Positions 51,695 to 61,072 of a stretch of 64,000 bases of DNA are shown here, piece after piece. The translations under genes and the position numbers were made by a program. The DNA is from Oscillospiraceae bacterium (GTDB taxonomy: Bacteria > Bacillota > Clostridia > Oscillospirales > Ruminococcaceae): the NCBI GenBank assembly GCA_031282245.1, contig JAITEB010000015.1, forward strand, positions 78,875 to 142,874, in the 5' to 3' direction. How positions within the stretch are numbered: position 1 is the stretch's first letter; each line of letters starts with the position of its first letter. The notes beneath the pieces were generated by a model. The model was not told where the DNA came from. It searched no databases and worked only from the letters and a program-made list of their open reading frames with translations.

Positions 51695-52393
51695 AACGAT
51701 GAAGGGGCTTAAATCCCTTCTCAAGAAAGAGGTTGTTTCCAATGTTCTAGGCAAAGCAATGCGAACTTCTGCGGCTTATGTGGGAAGCCGCAAGGGATGT
51801 CGGGTAAAACACTTGTGAAAGCGCAAAAGAAGAAAACTTGTTCATTTTACTCTGAGTTTCCAATCACGCGCGCTCGTCTTTCTAAGACAGTGAAAACCCA
51901 AGTTAAACGTTAAAATTCAAGCCGGCCTGCTGGCAGTATCTTGATAAGTTCACATATTATAAGCGTGCAGGAAAATGCGTATGGCGGCAGTAACCGCCCT
52001 GCGGGTATATCAGTGTTGCAGATAAAAACACTTGATACAAAAGCAGGTTCCGGCAATGATAGTTTTATACCTCTAACAGGAGGGAAACGCTGAATAAGCT
52101 CAACTTGTATCATTGCCCAAAAAGAGACAGCGCCCCCATAGATTGACTATCAGGCTGTATGTCTGCAAAAGTAGAAAAACGATGTTCGGGTCAGAGAGTA
52201 TGGGCTGGCTGTTCTTTTGGCAAACAGGATTATATTATTATTGTTTTATGCGCTTGAAAAGCGCGGTAAAGACTGGCACATTTTGATATATAAAGCGAAC
52301 AAGTGATTGCTCGACTCCATTTCCGTTGCAATCCCCCGAATAAAAAGCGAAGCGCTTTCTGTGTAAAGAAACAGGAGGCGCTTCGCTTTTTTT
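51695..52393 (+). ncRNA. Candidate large structured non-coding RNA (~700 nt)
   Basis: No open frame longer than about 70 codons is present, and none has a ribosome site. Perfect stems include GAAGGG/CCCTTC (51701-51720), GCGGCTT/AAGCCGC (51771-51791), GTCTT/AAGAC (51876-51888), GGCGG/CCGCC (51983-51998), the long-range 10-bp GGCAATGATA (52052-52061) with TATCATTGCC (52108-52117), GCGCTT/AAGCGC (52250-52264) and GATTGC/GCAATC (52305-52333). A strong promoter precedes it and an intrinsic terminator ends it. I cannot assign a class. OLE, ROOL and GOLLD RNAs have comparable length; I do not recognise their motifs. It may be two shorter RNAs. Confidence 0.65.
52347..52393 (+). terminator. Terminator of the non-coding unit
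   Basis: GCGAAGCGC (52347-52355) pairs perfectly with GCGCTTCGC (52378-52386), extended within the loop by TTTC/GAAA, and is followed by seven T residues. The next 90 bases hold the leader of the membrane-protein gene with TATAAT-like DNA near 52440. Confidence 0.92.
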
Positions 52394-52481
52394 GCTTTGC
52401 AAAGCGGATCTCCCTATTGTAATGCGCGGATTATACTGATATAATAATAATCCGAACAAAATCAAAGCGAGGTGCAAATCT

Positions 52482-53174
52482 TTGAAAAAAGCGGTCACAA
52501 ACAAAGCCGTTATCGCAATCGCTGTTGTTTATACAGTTTTTTCCGTGGTGTCCTTTTTGTATAATTTGCTTAGTCACAACATGGAAGCGCTGCTGTACAG
52601 CATTGCCGCCCCGTTTTTGCTTTTTATACCGCTGCTGGCGTACAGGCTTTTCCGGCTTGCGCCCGTGCCGGAGCTGACTGTTGCTGTGATTGCTTTCTGT
52701 TTTTTTGCGTATCTGATCGGCATTGCTTTTGCCGTATACAGAAAAAACTTTTGGTACGATAAAGTTATTCACGGCTTTGCGGGGGCGTTTTTTGCGCTTG
52801 TTGGCATGGCGGCGTTTTATTATCTCAAGGCGGATAAAAAAATAGAATGGGAGAGAGACAGACGCATTCTGGAGTGGTTTTCCTTTGCGTTTTCATTGCT
52901 TATCGGCGTTTTCTGGGAAATTTTTGAATTCGCCGCCTGGAAGATTACCGGAATAGACACTCAGCACGTTTTGGCGACAGGCGTGGACGACACAATGCTG
53001 GATTTGATTGCCTGCTTTGGCGGCTCTTTGTTTATCGCTTTCTGTATAAACAGAAGCTTCAGACAAGAGAAATTTAACCTGCCTTTAAAATTGTTTGAGA
53101 GTTTTTACATAAAAAACATGAATGCCGGTTATCTTGCCGGAACGGGGGAGGCGGGAGGCGATGTCTCTGAATGA
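52482..53174 (+). CDS. DUF2238/YjdF-like membrane protein
   Basis: A 230-aa protein with about six membrane segments. The middle holds YDKVIHGFAGAFFALVGMA, then GVFWEIFEFAAW and GVDDTMLDLIACFGGSL, which match the conserved His, Glu and Asp pattern of DUF2238/YjdF membrane proteins. Biochemical role unknown. It starts at TTG 52482 behind GCGAGGTG. Its end overlaps the start of the tartrate-dehydratase-like gene by 14 bases, so the two form an operon. Confidence 0.72.
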   Translation: MKKAVTNKAVIAIAVVYTVFSVVSFLYNLLSHNMEALLYSIAAPFLLFIPLLAYRLFRLAPVPELTVAVIAFCFFAYLIGIAFAVYRKNFWYDKVIHGFAGAFFALVGMAAFYYLKADKKIEWERDRRILEWFSFAFSLLIGVFWEIFEFAAWKITGIDTQHVLATGVDDTMLDLIACFGGSLFIAFCINRSFRQEKFNLPLKLFESFYIKNMNAGYLAGTGEAGGDVSE

Positions 53175-54030
53175 AGCGCTTGCGGACAGCATGGCGGAGT
53201 TTATATGCCGGCTTAGCAAACGCCTTTCGGACGATGTTCTGGACAGGCTGAAAGAAATGGCCGAAGCCGAGAGAAATCCCGCCGGACGGGAAATTTACGC
53301 TTCTATGTTCAGGAATCTGGAAGCGGCGGAAAGGCTGAACCGCCCGGTTTGCCAGGATACGGGGCTGCCCATGTTTTTTATAAAGGCCGGAACGCGTTTT
53401 CCTTATTTGGATGACGTTCAGGATTCTTTTACAGAAGCTGTGAGACGCGCGACGGCAGCTGCGCCCCTGCGGCCCAACGCGGTTGAAATTTTCGGCGGCA
53501 ACACCGGGAATAACATCGCGGAGAAAATCCCGTGGTTTGAGTGGGAACTTGCGCCAAAATCAGACTCGCTGGAAGCGGCGGTTTATATGTCCGGCGGCGG
53601 GTGTTCCCTGCCCGGGCGGGCGCGGGTGCTTATGCCTTCGGAAGGTCTGGAAGGCGTCGCCGCTTTTGTTTTGGATACGATTGTGGAATTCGGCGCGAAC
53701 GCCTGCCCGCCGCTTGTTGTTGGGGTTGGGGCGGGCGCTTCGGCGGAGATTGCCGCCCTGCTCTCAAAAAAAGCCTTACTGCGCAGGATTGGTTCCCGAA
53801 ACCCCGATCCGAAAGCCGCCGGGTTTGAGCGCCTTCTTGAAAAAGCGGTGTCCGGGCTTGGCATGGGCGCGCAGGGTCTTCCGGGCAGCGCAGCGGTCAT
53901 GGCGGTTCATATGGAGTTTTCGGCGCGGCACACGGCGACGCTTGCGGCGGGGATTTCTTTCGGCTGCTGGTCGCACAGGCGCGGGCGCCTGATATATAAC
54001 GCAAAATTGGAACCCAGCGGCGGAAATTAA
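53161..54030 (+). CDS. Fumarate hydratase class I / L-tartrate dehydratase alpha-type subunit
   Basis: About 289 aa, the size of the catalytic alpha subunit. It carries the iron-sulfur and active-site segments VCQDTGLPMFFI, NAVEIFGGNTGNN, MSGGGCSLPGRA (a cysteine in the GGGC segment), and GANACPPLVVGVGAG. In two-subunit enzymes this binds the [4Fe-4S] cluster that dehydrates tartrate, fumarate or a similar acid. The beta subunit is not next to it: the following gene is obg on the other strand. ATG 53161 follows GGGAGGCG. An orphan alpha subunit may be non-functional alone or use a distant partner. Confidence 0.87.
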   Translation: MSLNEALADSMAEFICRLSKRLSDDVLDRLKEMAEAERNPAGREIYASMFRNLEAAERLNRPVCQDTGLPMFFIKAGTRFPYLDDVQDSFTEAVRRATAAAPLRPNAVEIFGGNTGNNIAEKIPWFEWELAPKSDSLEAAVYMSGGGCSLPGRARVLMPSEGLEGVAAFVLDTIVEFGANACPPLVVGVGAGASAEIAALLSKKALLRRIGSRNPDPKAAGFERLLEKAVSGLGMGAQGLPGSAAVMAVHMEFSARHTATLAAGISFGCWSHRRGRLIYNAKLEPSGGN

Positions 54031-54050
54031 ATTCCGACGCTGGGTTTTTA
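54011..54050 (+). terminator. Intrinsic terminator
   Basis: AACCCAGCG (54011-54019) pairs with CGCTGGGTT (54038-54046) and TTT follows. The 5' arm overlaps the last codons of the dehydratase gene. Confidence 0.85.
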
Positions 54051-54090
54051 TATACGGCGCCAAAAAATATTTATTAAAATCTCCTGTGTT

Positions 54091-55359
54091 TTATGGCACG
54101 TAGTTAAATTCAAAGTCGTAAATGCTCACCAGGTCGCCTTCCTGCACCCCTTTTTCTTCCAGATCGGCGATTATCCCGGAATTCACCAGTACCCGCTGGA
54201 AATACTGCAGGGATTCGTAATCGTCCATGTTGCAGGAATTCATCACCCGCAAAAGCCAGGGCGCGTCCACAAGATAAACGTCGCCGTGTTTTTCTATGCT
54301 GAATTCCCGCCCGGCTGAAGCTTCCGGAAGCTCGGGCGCGTCCGGCTCGTATTCCGCGATAGGCGGCAAAGCCGGGAGAATACGGGCAATCTCGTTTTTC
54401 AAATCCTGCACGCCCTTTTGAGTGACGGCGGAAATCTCGAAAAATATATAGCCCAGATTTTCGGCATAATCCCGCAGAGCTTCCACGTTCCGCCAGTCCG
54501 CCAGGTCGCCCTTGTTTCCCACCACTATCTGAAGCCGCCCGGCAAGCTCCGGATTGAACTTTTTCAGCTCAAAATTAATTTTCTCGAAGTCTTCAATGGG
54601 GTCGCGGCCTTCCGAGCCGGAGACGTCCACAATATGCAGAATCATGCGGCAGCGCTCAACGTGGCGCAGAAACTCCCGCCCAAGGCCAAGCCCTTCCGAC
54701 GCGCCCTCAATCAGGCCGGGAATGTCGGCCATGACGTAAGAAAATTCGTCCGAGACGCGCACGACACCCAAAACCGGCGAAAGAGTCGTGAAGTGATAAT
54801 TGGCAATTTCCGGCTTCGCGTTGCTCACAACGGAGATGAGCGTTGATTTGCCGACGTTTGGGAAACCAACCAGGCCGACGTCCGCCAAAAGCTTTAATTC
54901 CAGAAGCAGTTCCAGCTTTTCGCCGGGGTTGCCGGGCTTTGCAAAGCGCGGAATCTGGCGCGTGGGGCTTGCGAAATGAGAATTTCCCCAGCCGCCGTTA
55001 CCGCCCTTCGCGATAAGCACGGGTTCGCTCTGGCTGGACATGTCCGCGATAAGCCGCCCGCTGCCTGCGTCGCGGACAAGCGTTCCGCGCGGAACGCCGA
55101 TAATCAAATCCCCGCCGCTTTTGCCGGAGCAGCGCCGGCCCATGCCGGGGCTGCCGTCGGGGGCGGCGTAGTTGCGCCTGTATTTGAAATTAATCAAAGT
55201 CGACATATTTTTATCGACGGCAAGATAAACGCCGCCGCCCCTGCCGCCGTCGCCGCCGTCGGGTCCGCCCGCCGCGACGTATTTTTCCCGGCGGAAAGAA
55301 ACGGCGCCGTCGCCGCCTTTGCCGGATGAAACCGTGATTTTTGCCTTGTCTATGAACAT
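54091..55359 (-). CDS. obgE: Obg/CgtA GTPase
   Basis: A 422-aa protein. The Gly-rich Obg fold covers ~1-160 (GGDGAVSFRREKYVAAGGPDGGDGG). The G domain has P-loop GFPNVGKST, the switch region YHFTTLSPVLG, DIPGLIEGAS and a modified NKGD (VVGNKGD), and residues ~350-422 are the OCT domain. It assists 50S assembly and links GTP level to growth and sporulation. It follows after murD and prmA on the same strand. Confidence 0.95.
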   Translation of the reverse strand: MFIDKAKITVSSGKGGDGAVSFRREKYVAAGGPDGGDGGRGGGVYLAVDKNMSTLINFKYRRNYAAPDGSPGMGRRCSGKSGGDLIIGVPRGTLVRDAGSGRLIADMSSQSEPVLIAKGGNGGWGNSHFASPTRQIPRFAKPGNPGEKLELLLELKLLADVGLVGFPNVGKSTLISVVSNAKPEIANYHFTTLSPVLGVVRVSDEFSYVMADIPGLIEGASEGLGLGREFLRHVERCRMILHIVDVSGSEGRDPIEDFEKINFELKKFNPELAGRLQIVVGNKGDLADWRNVEALRDYAENLGYIFFEISAVTQKGVQDLKNEIARILPALPPIAEYEPDAPELPEASAGREFSIEKHGDVYLVDAPWLLRVMNSCNMDDYESLQYFQRVLVNSGIIADLEEKGVQEGDLVSIYDFEFNYVP

Positions 55360-55387
55360 TGTTTACCCTCGCTTTTAATCTTCTTCT

Positions 55388-56779
55388 TTAGTCCAGAGCT
55401 TTGACAAGCCGTTTGAAATGCTCGCCGCGGGCCTCAAAATTTTTGTACATGTCGAAGCTTGCGCAGGCGGGCGAAAGGCTCACAATATCCCCCGGCCGGG
55501 CGATTTCGCGCGCAATTTTGACGCATTCGCCGGTGCTGGCCGCGCGGTGAATTTTCAGCGCGGAGGGGTCAAATCCCGCCGCCGAAGTCACCGCCTGATA
55601 AATTTTGTCAGCCGCCGCGCCGATCAGAATCAGCGCTTTGACCTTCTTGATAATTTCCGGCGCAAGGGACTCAAACGGGATTTTCTTGTCATAGCCCCCG
55701 GCAATCAGGATTATTTTCTGTTTGAACGAGTTCAGGCCGGCGACGACGCGGGCCGGGCTGGTCGCGATGGCGTCGTTGTACCATTGAACGCCGTCCAGTT
55801 CGCGAATAAACTCAATTCTGTGCGCAACGCCGCCGAACTCCCGCGCGACCTTGCGCATAACAGAAATCTCAACCAATCCCCAGACCGCGCTTATAGCCGC
55901 CAGATAATTCTCGGCGTTGTGCATTCCCGGGATTTTTATATCGTCCATGTGGAAGAGCCGGGTTTTTTCGCCGCTTTCGCCGAAACAGAGAAAACCTTCC
56001 CCATCAAGAAACGCGCCGCGCTCCGGGATAGTCTTTCTTGAAAAAGTATATATTCTGCACAAAATATCATCTTTAAAACTATAAGTAATATTATTGTCTT
56101 CGTTCAGGACAGCTTTGGAAAACGCGCTCTGGTGAAGATAAATATTGCGCTTTGCGTCAATATATTCCTGCATATCTTTGTGCATGTCGAGATGGTTCGG
56201 CGAAACGTTCGTCACGATTGCGATATCCGGCGAACGTCTCATGCTGATGAGCTGAAAGCTGGAAAGCTCCGCAACGGCAAAATCGCCGCTTTGGATTTCT
56301 TCTATTATGGGCAGAAGCGCCCGGCCGATATTTCCGCCGAGACGGACGGTTTTCCCGGCGGCCTTCAGCATTTCGGAGATAAGCGTAGTCGTGGTGGTTT
56401 TGCCGTCGCTGCCGGTTACGCCGATAATCGGACAGGGGCAAAGGTCAAAAAAAGTTTCCATCTCGCTGGTGACGATTTTGCCGCGCCGCCTGGCTTCGGT
56501 CAGTTCCGGGGTATAAAAGCGCAGGCCGGGCGTTCTGTAAATTATATCAGCGTCAAGGTGTGAAAGATAATCCGCGCCGAGATGGAGCGTCACGCCCTGG
56601 GCTTCAAGATCGGCGGCTTCCTCAAAATTTTCGCGCGGGCGTCTGTCGCAGACGCTGACTTTTGCGCCGCGCACAGTAAAAAAGGCCGCCAAATCCCTGT
56701 GCGACACCCCGAAACCGATCAGGCAGACGCTTTTTCCTTTGATATTTTCAAAAAATCTTGCTAATTTCCCGTTTGGCAT
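55388..56779 (-). CDS. murD: UDP-N-acetylmuramoyl-L-alanine--D-glutamate ligase
   Basis: A 463-aa Mur ligase with N-terminal Rossmann domain (SVCLIGFGVSHRD), ATP-binding P-loop IGVTGSDGKTTTT, a central SSFQL and VSPNHLDMH motif and the C-terminal domain (IAGGYDKKIPFE, LSPACASFDMY). It adds D-glutamate to the peptidoglycan precursor in the cytoplasm. No other mur genes are beside it. It is 28 bases before obg. Confidence 0.95.
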   Translation of the reverse strand: MPNGKLARFFENIKGKSVCLIGFGVSHRDLAAFFTVRGAKVSVCDRRPRENFEEAADLEAQGVTLHLGADYLSHLDADIIYRTPGLRFYTPELTEARRRGKIVTSEMETFFDLCPCPIIGVTGSDGKTTTTTLISEMLKAAGKTVRLGGNIGRALLPIIEEIQSGDFAVAELSSFQLISMRRSPDIAIVTNVSPNHLDMHKDMQEYIDAKRNIYLHQSAFSKAVLNEDNNITYSFKDDILCRIYTFSRKTIPERGAFLDGEGFLCFGESGEKTRLFHMDDIKIPGMHNAENYLAAISAVWGLVEISVMRKVAREFGGVAHRIEFIRELDGVQWYNDAIATSPARVVAGLNSFKQKIILIAGGYDKKIPFESLAPEIIKKVKALILIGAAADKIYQAVTSAAGFDPSALKIHRAASTGECVKIAREIARPGDIVSLSPACASFDMYKNFEARGEHFKRLVKALD

Positions 56780-56833
56780 GATGTTTGCTCCTTGATTAAT
56801 TTATGATAATTTTATGTTTAATGCATGAACTCT

Positions 56834-57757
56834 TTATAAACTATTCGCCGCGAACGCATACCAGCCGTTTTCCTCCAAAGCGTCGCACAGCGCAAAGCCC
56901 TGTTCTTCCAGCGCGGCGCGCACTTCGGCTTCCCGCAGGCGGATAATCCCGGAGCAGATAAACAGCCCTCGCGCTTTAAAAAACGGTTTAACCTGCCCGC
57001 TCAGCTTTATTACGGCGTCCGCCGCGATATTCGCGCAGATTATGTCATAGCTTCCTCTGACGGCCCCGGTTAAGTCCGATTCGGCGAATTCGGTTTTGTC
57101 CAGTGTATTGTTCAAAACAGAATTCTCTTTTGCGACTTTCACTGCCAGCGGGTCAATATCGCAGCCGAAAGCGCTTTCCGCGCCCAGCAAGACGCCGGTC
57201 ACCGCAAGAATCCCGCTCCCGCAGCCTATATCAAGTATATCGCAGCCCGGATATTGCGGGACATATTTTTCAAGCAGGCGCATACAGAGCCGGGTTGTTT
57301 CGTGCGCGCCTGTTCCAAAGGCCATGCCGGGGTCAAGATTTACTATTACTTCGCCGCCCTGTTTATTATAGCTTTCCCAGGTGGGCGCCACAACAAGATT
57401 TTCGCCTATTTTCAGCGGATGAAAATATTTCTTCCATGAATTGGCATAGTCTTCCTCGTCCACCAGGCCGCGCGCAACGCTGTGGGGGATTTTTTCCGAA
57501 CTAAGGCGTTCCTCAAGAAAAGACAGGGCTTCGGCAAGGTTTTTGTCCTCCTGTATATACACATGAATCAGGGCTGTGCTTTTGTCTTTTTTTAACAAAT
57601 CCTCATCAATAAGTTCCGGCGGCAGTCCGCGGGCGATTGCGTCCAGGTCAGAGTAATCCTCTATGTAAATCCCATAGGGCACAAGCATTTGGCAAATGCC
57701 GGATACAGTCTCCAGATTCCCCACTGAAACGCTGATAATAAGCTCGTTATATTTCAT
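56834..57757 (-). CDS. prmA: Ribosomal protein L11 methyltransferase
   Basis: A 307-aa protein. The N-terminal domain recognises L11, and the C-terminal SAM-binding domain has VNLDPGMAFGTGAHETTRLCM, DIGCGSGILAV and ICANIAADA. It trimethylates L11. It lies between the P-type ATPase gene and murD, all minus strand, with short gaps. Confidence 0.95.
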   Translation of the reverse strand: MKYNELIISVSVGNLETVSGICQMLVPYGIYIEDYSDLDAIARGLPPELIDEDLLKKDKSTALIHVYIQEDKNLAEALSFLEERLSSEKIPHSVARGLVDEEDYANSWKKYFHPLKIGENLVVAPTWESYNKQGGEVIVNLDPGMAFGTGAHETTRLCMRLLEKYVPQYPGCDILDIGCGSGILAVTGVLLGAESAFGCDIDPLAVKVAKENSVLNNTLDKTEFAESDLTGAVRGSYDIICANIAADAVIKLSGQVKPFFKARGLFICSGIIRLREAEVRAALEEQGFALCDALEENGWYAFAANSL

Positions 57758-57805
57758 TTTCAGAACCCTTTCGATTTTTTAGTTTGCGGCGGCAGCCCGC
57801 CGCCG

Positions 57806-60256
57806 TCAATGCACGATCTTGTATTTCTTTGATTTTTTCTTCTGATTGTTTCTTTCCAGAAGCCTGTCTTCAAGCGCGCGCGCAGTTTTTTCCAGAAACG
57901 CGAATATCCGTATACTTACATAAATCAGCGGCCCATAGAAAAACACGTTTCGGCTGATAATCATATCCAGAGAGAAAAATTGCCGGAACAGGATAAACAC
58001 AAGCACAAACGCCGCCGCCAGAGCAATAATAGTATACTTGATTAATTTTGTGACAGGCCGCCCTACTCTTGTTAACAGCACTACCCCGACCGCGCCGGTC
58101 AGCAGCACATTCATGGTGGAGGTCTGTATTTCCGGAAGCGCAAAAGCCAGGCTTACGCACTGCACCGCCAGAATATTAAAAACTACTGTCAGCGCGGCGG
58201 GAATCGCGTTCTCCAGCACATTGGGTATAAATTTCCCCCTGGGCTTTTCGTAATTTCCCCGAAGCGCGAACAGGAACGACGGCACACCCACAATCAGAAT
58301 ATTTATCGGCGTCATCTGTATGGGGCTGAAGGGGTACTGAAACGGTAAAAACGCGTAAATCAGCGAAAGCAGCGCCGAGTATATCGTCTTCACAAGATAC
58401 ATGGAGGCCACTGTTTCTATATTGTTGATTACCCTGCGCCCCTCGCGCAGGACTTTTATCATGGACGAGAAATCCGAGCTCATCAGAACAAAATCGCTCG
58501 CGCCCCGGGCGGCGTCGCTGCCGTTTATCATGGCGACGCTGCAATCAGCTTCTTTCATGGCCAAAACGTCGTTCACGCCGTCGCCGGTCATGCAGGCGGT
58601 GTGGCCGTTTTGTTTGAGCGCAAGAATAAGCCCGCGCTTTTGCACCGGCGAAACCCGCCCGAAAACCGTGAATTCTTCCACTATTTTGGAAAAATCGTCC
58701 GTTTCGCCATACTCGCTCATGTCTATATAATTCTGCGAGCCTTCTATTTCGGCCTTTTTCGCAGCTGCGCTCACAGTGAGCGGGTCGTCCCCGGAAATGA
58801 CTTTCAGCGTTAAGCCCTCGTCTTTAAAAAATTTGAAAGTGCCGGCGGCCTCACGGCGCACCGTATCGCTGAGCAGAACAAGCGCCATAGGCAGCCAGTC
58901 CCCCGGAAGCTCCCCGTCTTTAGATATAGCCCCGCCGGACTTCGCAAGGCAGAGAACGCGCTGCCCCATTGCGGCGCGTTCTCCGGCCGCTTTCAGGCAG
59001 TCCTGCCCGCCTTCGGGGAAAATATATTTCGGCGCGCCAAGAACGACGCTGCCGCGCCCGTCAAAGCTTACCGCGCTGAGTTTCCGCGCCGACGAAAACG
59101 GGAGCTTTTCCGTCGCTTTCCAGGAAATATCTCTGCTGGAGAAAACTCTGCGCAATGCGGAAGCGGTCGCGTTTGTGTCATGCACAGCCGCCAGGAGTTC
59201 GGCCAGTGCCTGTGCGCACTCGTCCTGCGAAAAAGCGCCGCAGGGAATAAGTTCCTCAAAGCTCAAAGCGCCGTCGGTAATGGTGCCGGTTTTGTCAAGG
59301 CATAACACGTCTGTCCGGGCCAGCGTCTCAATGCTGGGCAGCGACTGCACAAGCGCCTTGTTCTGCGAAAGCTTGAGCGCCCCAACAGTCAGCGTTACCC
59401 CGGTGAGCAGGACAAGCCCCTCCGGTATCATACCCAGCATTGCCGCCGCCGAGCCAAGCACCGAAGCGTCTAAATCCCTGCTTTGAGTAAACTGCATGTA
59501 GAACAGCAGCGCGCCCAGCGGGAAAATCGCCAGCGTCAGCGCCCGGATAATCGTATTCAGCGTCCGCATAAGCGGGGTTTGGGGCTTTTTTTCTTTTTTG
59601 GCGGCCACAGTCAGGCTTGTGGCATAATTATCCGCCCCGACGGAAAGCACCCGGGCATAAGCCCGTCCTGCCGTGATAAAGCTGCCGGAAAGCACTTTGT
59701 CGCCTTCTTTTTTGGGAACCCTGTCCGCTTCGCCCGTCAGCAAAGACTCGTCGACCTCCAGCCCTTCCGGGGAAAGCGCCACTGAATCCGCGCATACCTG
59801 ATTTCCTGTGGAGAGCAGGACAATATCGTCCAAAACAAGCTCTTCCTGATGGATTTCCATTTGCTTTCCATCGCGAATGACTTTAATTTTTGCCTTTGAA
59901 AGAATCGCCAGCTTGTCAAGCGCTTTTTTTGAGCGCAGCTCCTGAAATATCCCCATTGCGGCGCTGCAAACGGCTATTCCGAAAAAAAGAGCGTTTTTAG
60001 CCACTTCCCAGGAGCGCAAATTAACTGCCACAGTCAGAATAGCCGCCGCAATCAGGAAGTTAATCAGGTTGAATGGCGTCAGTATATTGCTCCAGACAAT
60101 AGCGCCGACGCTTTTTGTCAGGTTATCAGGCTGTATGTTGCAGGCCCCGGCGGCGCGGCGCAGCCGAACCTCCTCGCTGGTCAGACCGGAGCTTATGTCC
60201 GGTTTAAGGCGCGGCAAATCGGCATATATTTTTTTTACTTCTTTTTTCTTTATCAA
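57806..60256 (-). CDS. Cation-transporting P-type ATPase (CtpE-like)
   Basis: An 816-aa P-type ATPase. The phosphorylated Asp is residue 321 (CLDKTGTITDG). The TGE loop is LLTGEADRVPK, the membrane motif is MIPEGLVLLTGVTL, and the hinge is MTGDGVNDVLAMKEADCSVAM. The PEGL membrane motif and length match CtpE-type ATPases, reported to move Ca2+ in mycobacteria, rather than MgtA. The start is TTG 60256 behind GAGGGG. Substrate is inferred only. It lies beside the accessory region. Confidence 0.85.
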   Translation of the reverse strand: MIKKKEVKKIYADLPRLKPDISSGLTSEEVRLRRAAGACNIQPDNLTKSVGAIVWSNILTPFNLINFLIAAAILTVAVNLRSWEVAKNALFFGIAVCSAAMGIFQELRSKKALDKLAILSKAKIKVIRDGKQMEIHQEELVLDDIVLLSTGNQVCADSVALSPEGLEVDESLLTGEADRVPKKEGDKVLSGSFITAGRAYARVLSVGADNYATSLTVAAKKEKKPQTPLMRTLNTIIRALTLAIFPLGALLFYMQFTQSRDLDASVLGSAAAMLGMIPEGLVLLTGVTLTVGALKLSQNKALVQSLPSIETLARTDVLCLDKTGTITDGALSFEELIPCGAFSQDECAQALAELLAAVHDTNATASALRRVFSSRDISWKATEKLPFSSARKLSAVSFDGRGSVVLGAPKYIFPEGGQDCLKAAGERAAMGQRVLCLAKSGGAISKDGELPGDWLPMALVLLSDTVRREAAGTFKFFKDEGLTLKVISGDDPLTVSAAAKKAEIEGSQNYIDMSEYGETDDFSKIVEEFTVFGRVSPVQKRGLILALKQNGHTACMTGDGVNDVLAMKEADCSVAMINGSDAARGASDFVLMSSDFSSMIKVLREGRRVINNIETVASMYLVKTIYSALLSLIYAFLPFQYPFSPIQMTPINILIVGVPSFLFALRGNYEKPRGKFIPNVLENAIPAALTVVFNILAVQCVSLAFALPEIQTSTMNVLLTGAVGVVLLTRVGRPVTKLIKYTIIALAAAFVLVFILFRQFFSLDMIISRNVFFYGPLIYVSIRIFAFLEKTARALEDRLLERNNQKKKSKKYKIVH

Positions 60257-60328
60257 GCAAGCGCCCCTCTTTCCTCTTATGACTCCGCCTTTATATTATT
60301 ATACAACAAGCCGCGGGATAAATCATGA

Positions 60329-60727
60329 AATAAGTATTTATTTTTTTACTCGGCCAAGAAGTATATAAACTATAGCGGCGGGTCATCCGGCGGTCAGATG
60401 CCTATACCTGAAGCCAGCACAGCAAACAGCGAAACAGTACAAGTATCTTCTGATTCCATAGAGGAAATCCTTATTATCACTGGCGTTTGCTTTATATTAA
60501 GTTTGATTGCGAGCGGCTTGCTTTCACAGCCTATCTCAGATGCTTTGTTGTCAGGGCTTGCAAACACCGCAACCGAGCCTGTCGATATATCTGTCAGCCT
60601 GCTGAATGCACTGCAAATATTCGGTGTGGCAATGCTCTTTGCGTCCGTCGCGGGGATTATCTCTGTCAGCAATATAGCAAAATACGAACCTATCAAGATT
60701 TTTGATGGAACTAAATTAAGTAGGTGA
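60329..60727 (+). pseudogene. C-terminal fragment of an FtsX-type ABC permease
   Basis: In frame from a stop at 60326 the reading gives a Gly/Ser-rich loop (YSGGSSGGQ), then two or three hydrophobic helices (ILIITGVCFILSLIASGLL, ALQIFGVAMLFASVAGII) and the closing KYEPIKIFDG, as the last ~130 residues of a MacB/FtsX permease. The front two-thirds of the gene is missing, and the only ATG (60398) is inside the conserved loop. It is a remnant of an ABC permease/ATPase operon. Confidence 0.75.
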
Positions 60728-60731
60728 AAAT

Positions 60732-60902
60732 GTGAAATGCTTAGAGCTTGCAGATGTATCCTACCGCTACGAGGGGAGTACGGAATATGTCCTAAAAAAC
60801 ATCAGCGCCGCATTTGAGAGCGGCAAGGTCTATACGGTTATTGGGGAATCCGGCGCGGGCAAATCCACTCTGCTGTCCTTGATTTCCGGTTTGGACGTGT
60901 GC
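60732..60902 (+). pseudogene. N-terminal fragment of an ABC ATPase
   Basis: It starts at GTG 60732 just after the permease remnant. About 56 residues are a normal MacB-type ATPase start with Walker A GESGAGKSTLLSLISGLD. At about 60900 the homology ends and unrelated sequence continues in frame to 61343, passing antisense into the ABC-2 permease. Signature, Walker B and H-loop are absent, so it cannot be an active ATPase. Confidence 0.75.
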
Positions 60903-61072
60903 GAGATTATTGTTCGTGCGGTTGACAGAAACGCCATTGCTGCCGCTTGCGATGCTGTTATAAACGCTAACATCCTGCCGGTTATTGACGAAACCCCTGT
61001 AGCGACAACAAACTATTCCGCCAGCAGTTTAGAAGATCAAAGCGAACATGGCAGACTGCACGGCGAGTATCT
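60903..61072 (+). other. Unassigned junction segment in the accessory region
   Basis: Open in the plus frame (DRNAIAAACDAVINANILPV, LHGEYLQGLLDNGETEEI) but not recognised. It may be the tail of another gene brought here by rearrangement. It lies between a truncated ATPase and a truncated permease. Confidence 0.35.

Noticed and set aside
51910..52113. A 67-codon minus-strand frame in the non-coding unit
   Set aside because: No ribosome site or recognisable motif, and it overlaps strong stems read from the plus-strand promoter.
51695..52393. T-box, cobalamin or group II intron reading of the non-coding unit
   Set aside because: The conserved T-box TGGNACCGCG, the cobalamin-box core and an intron domain V were not found.
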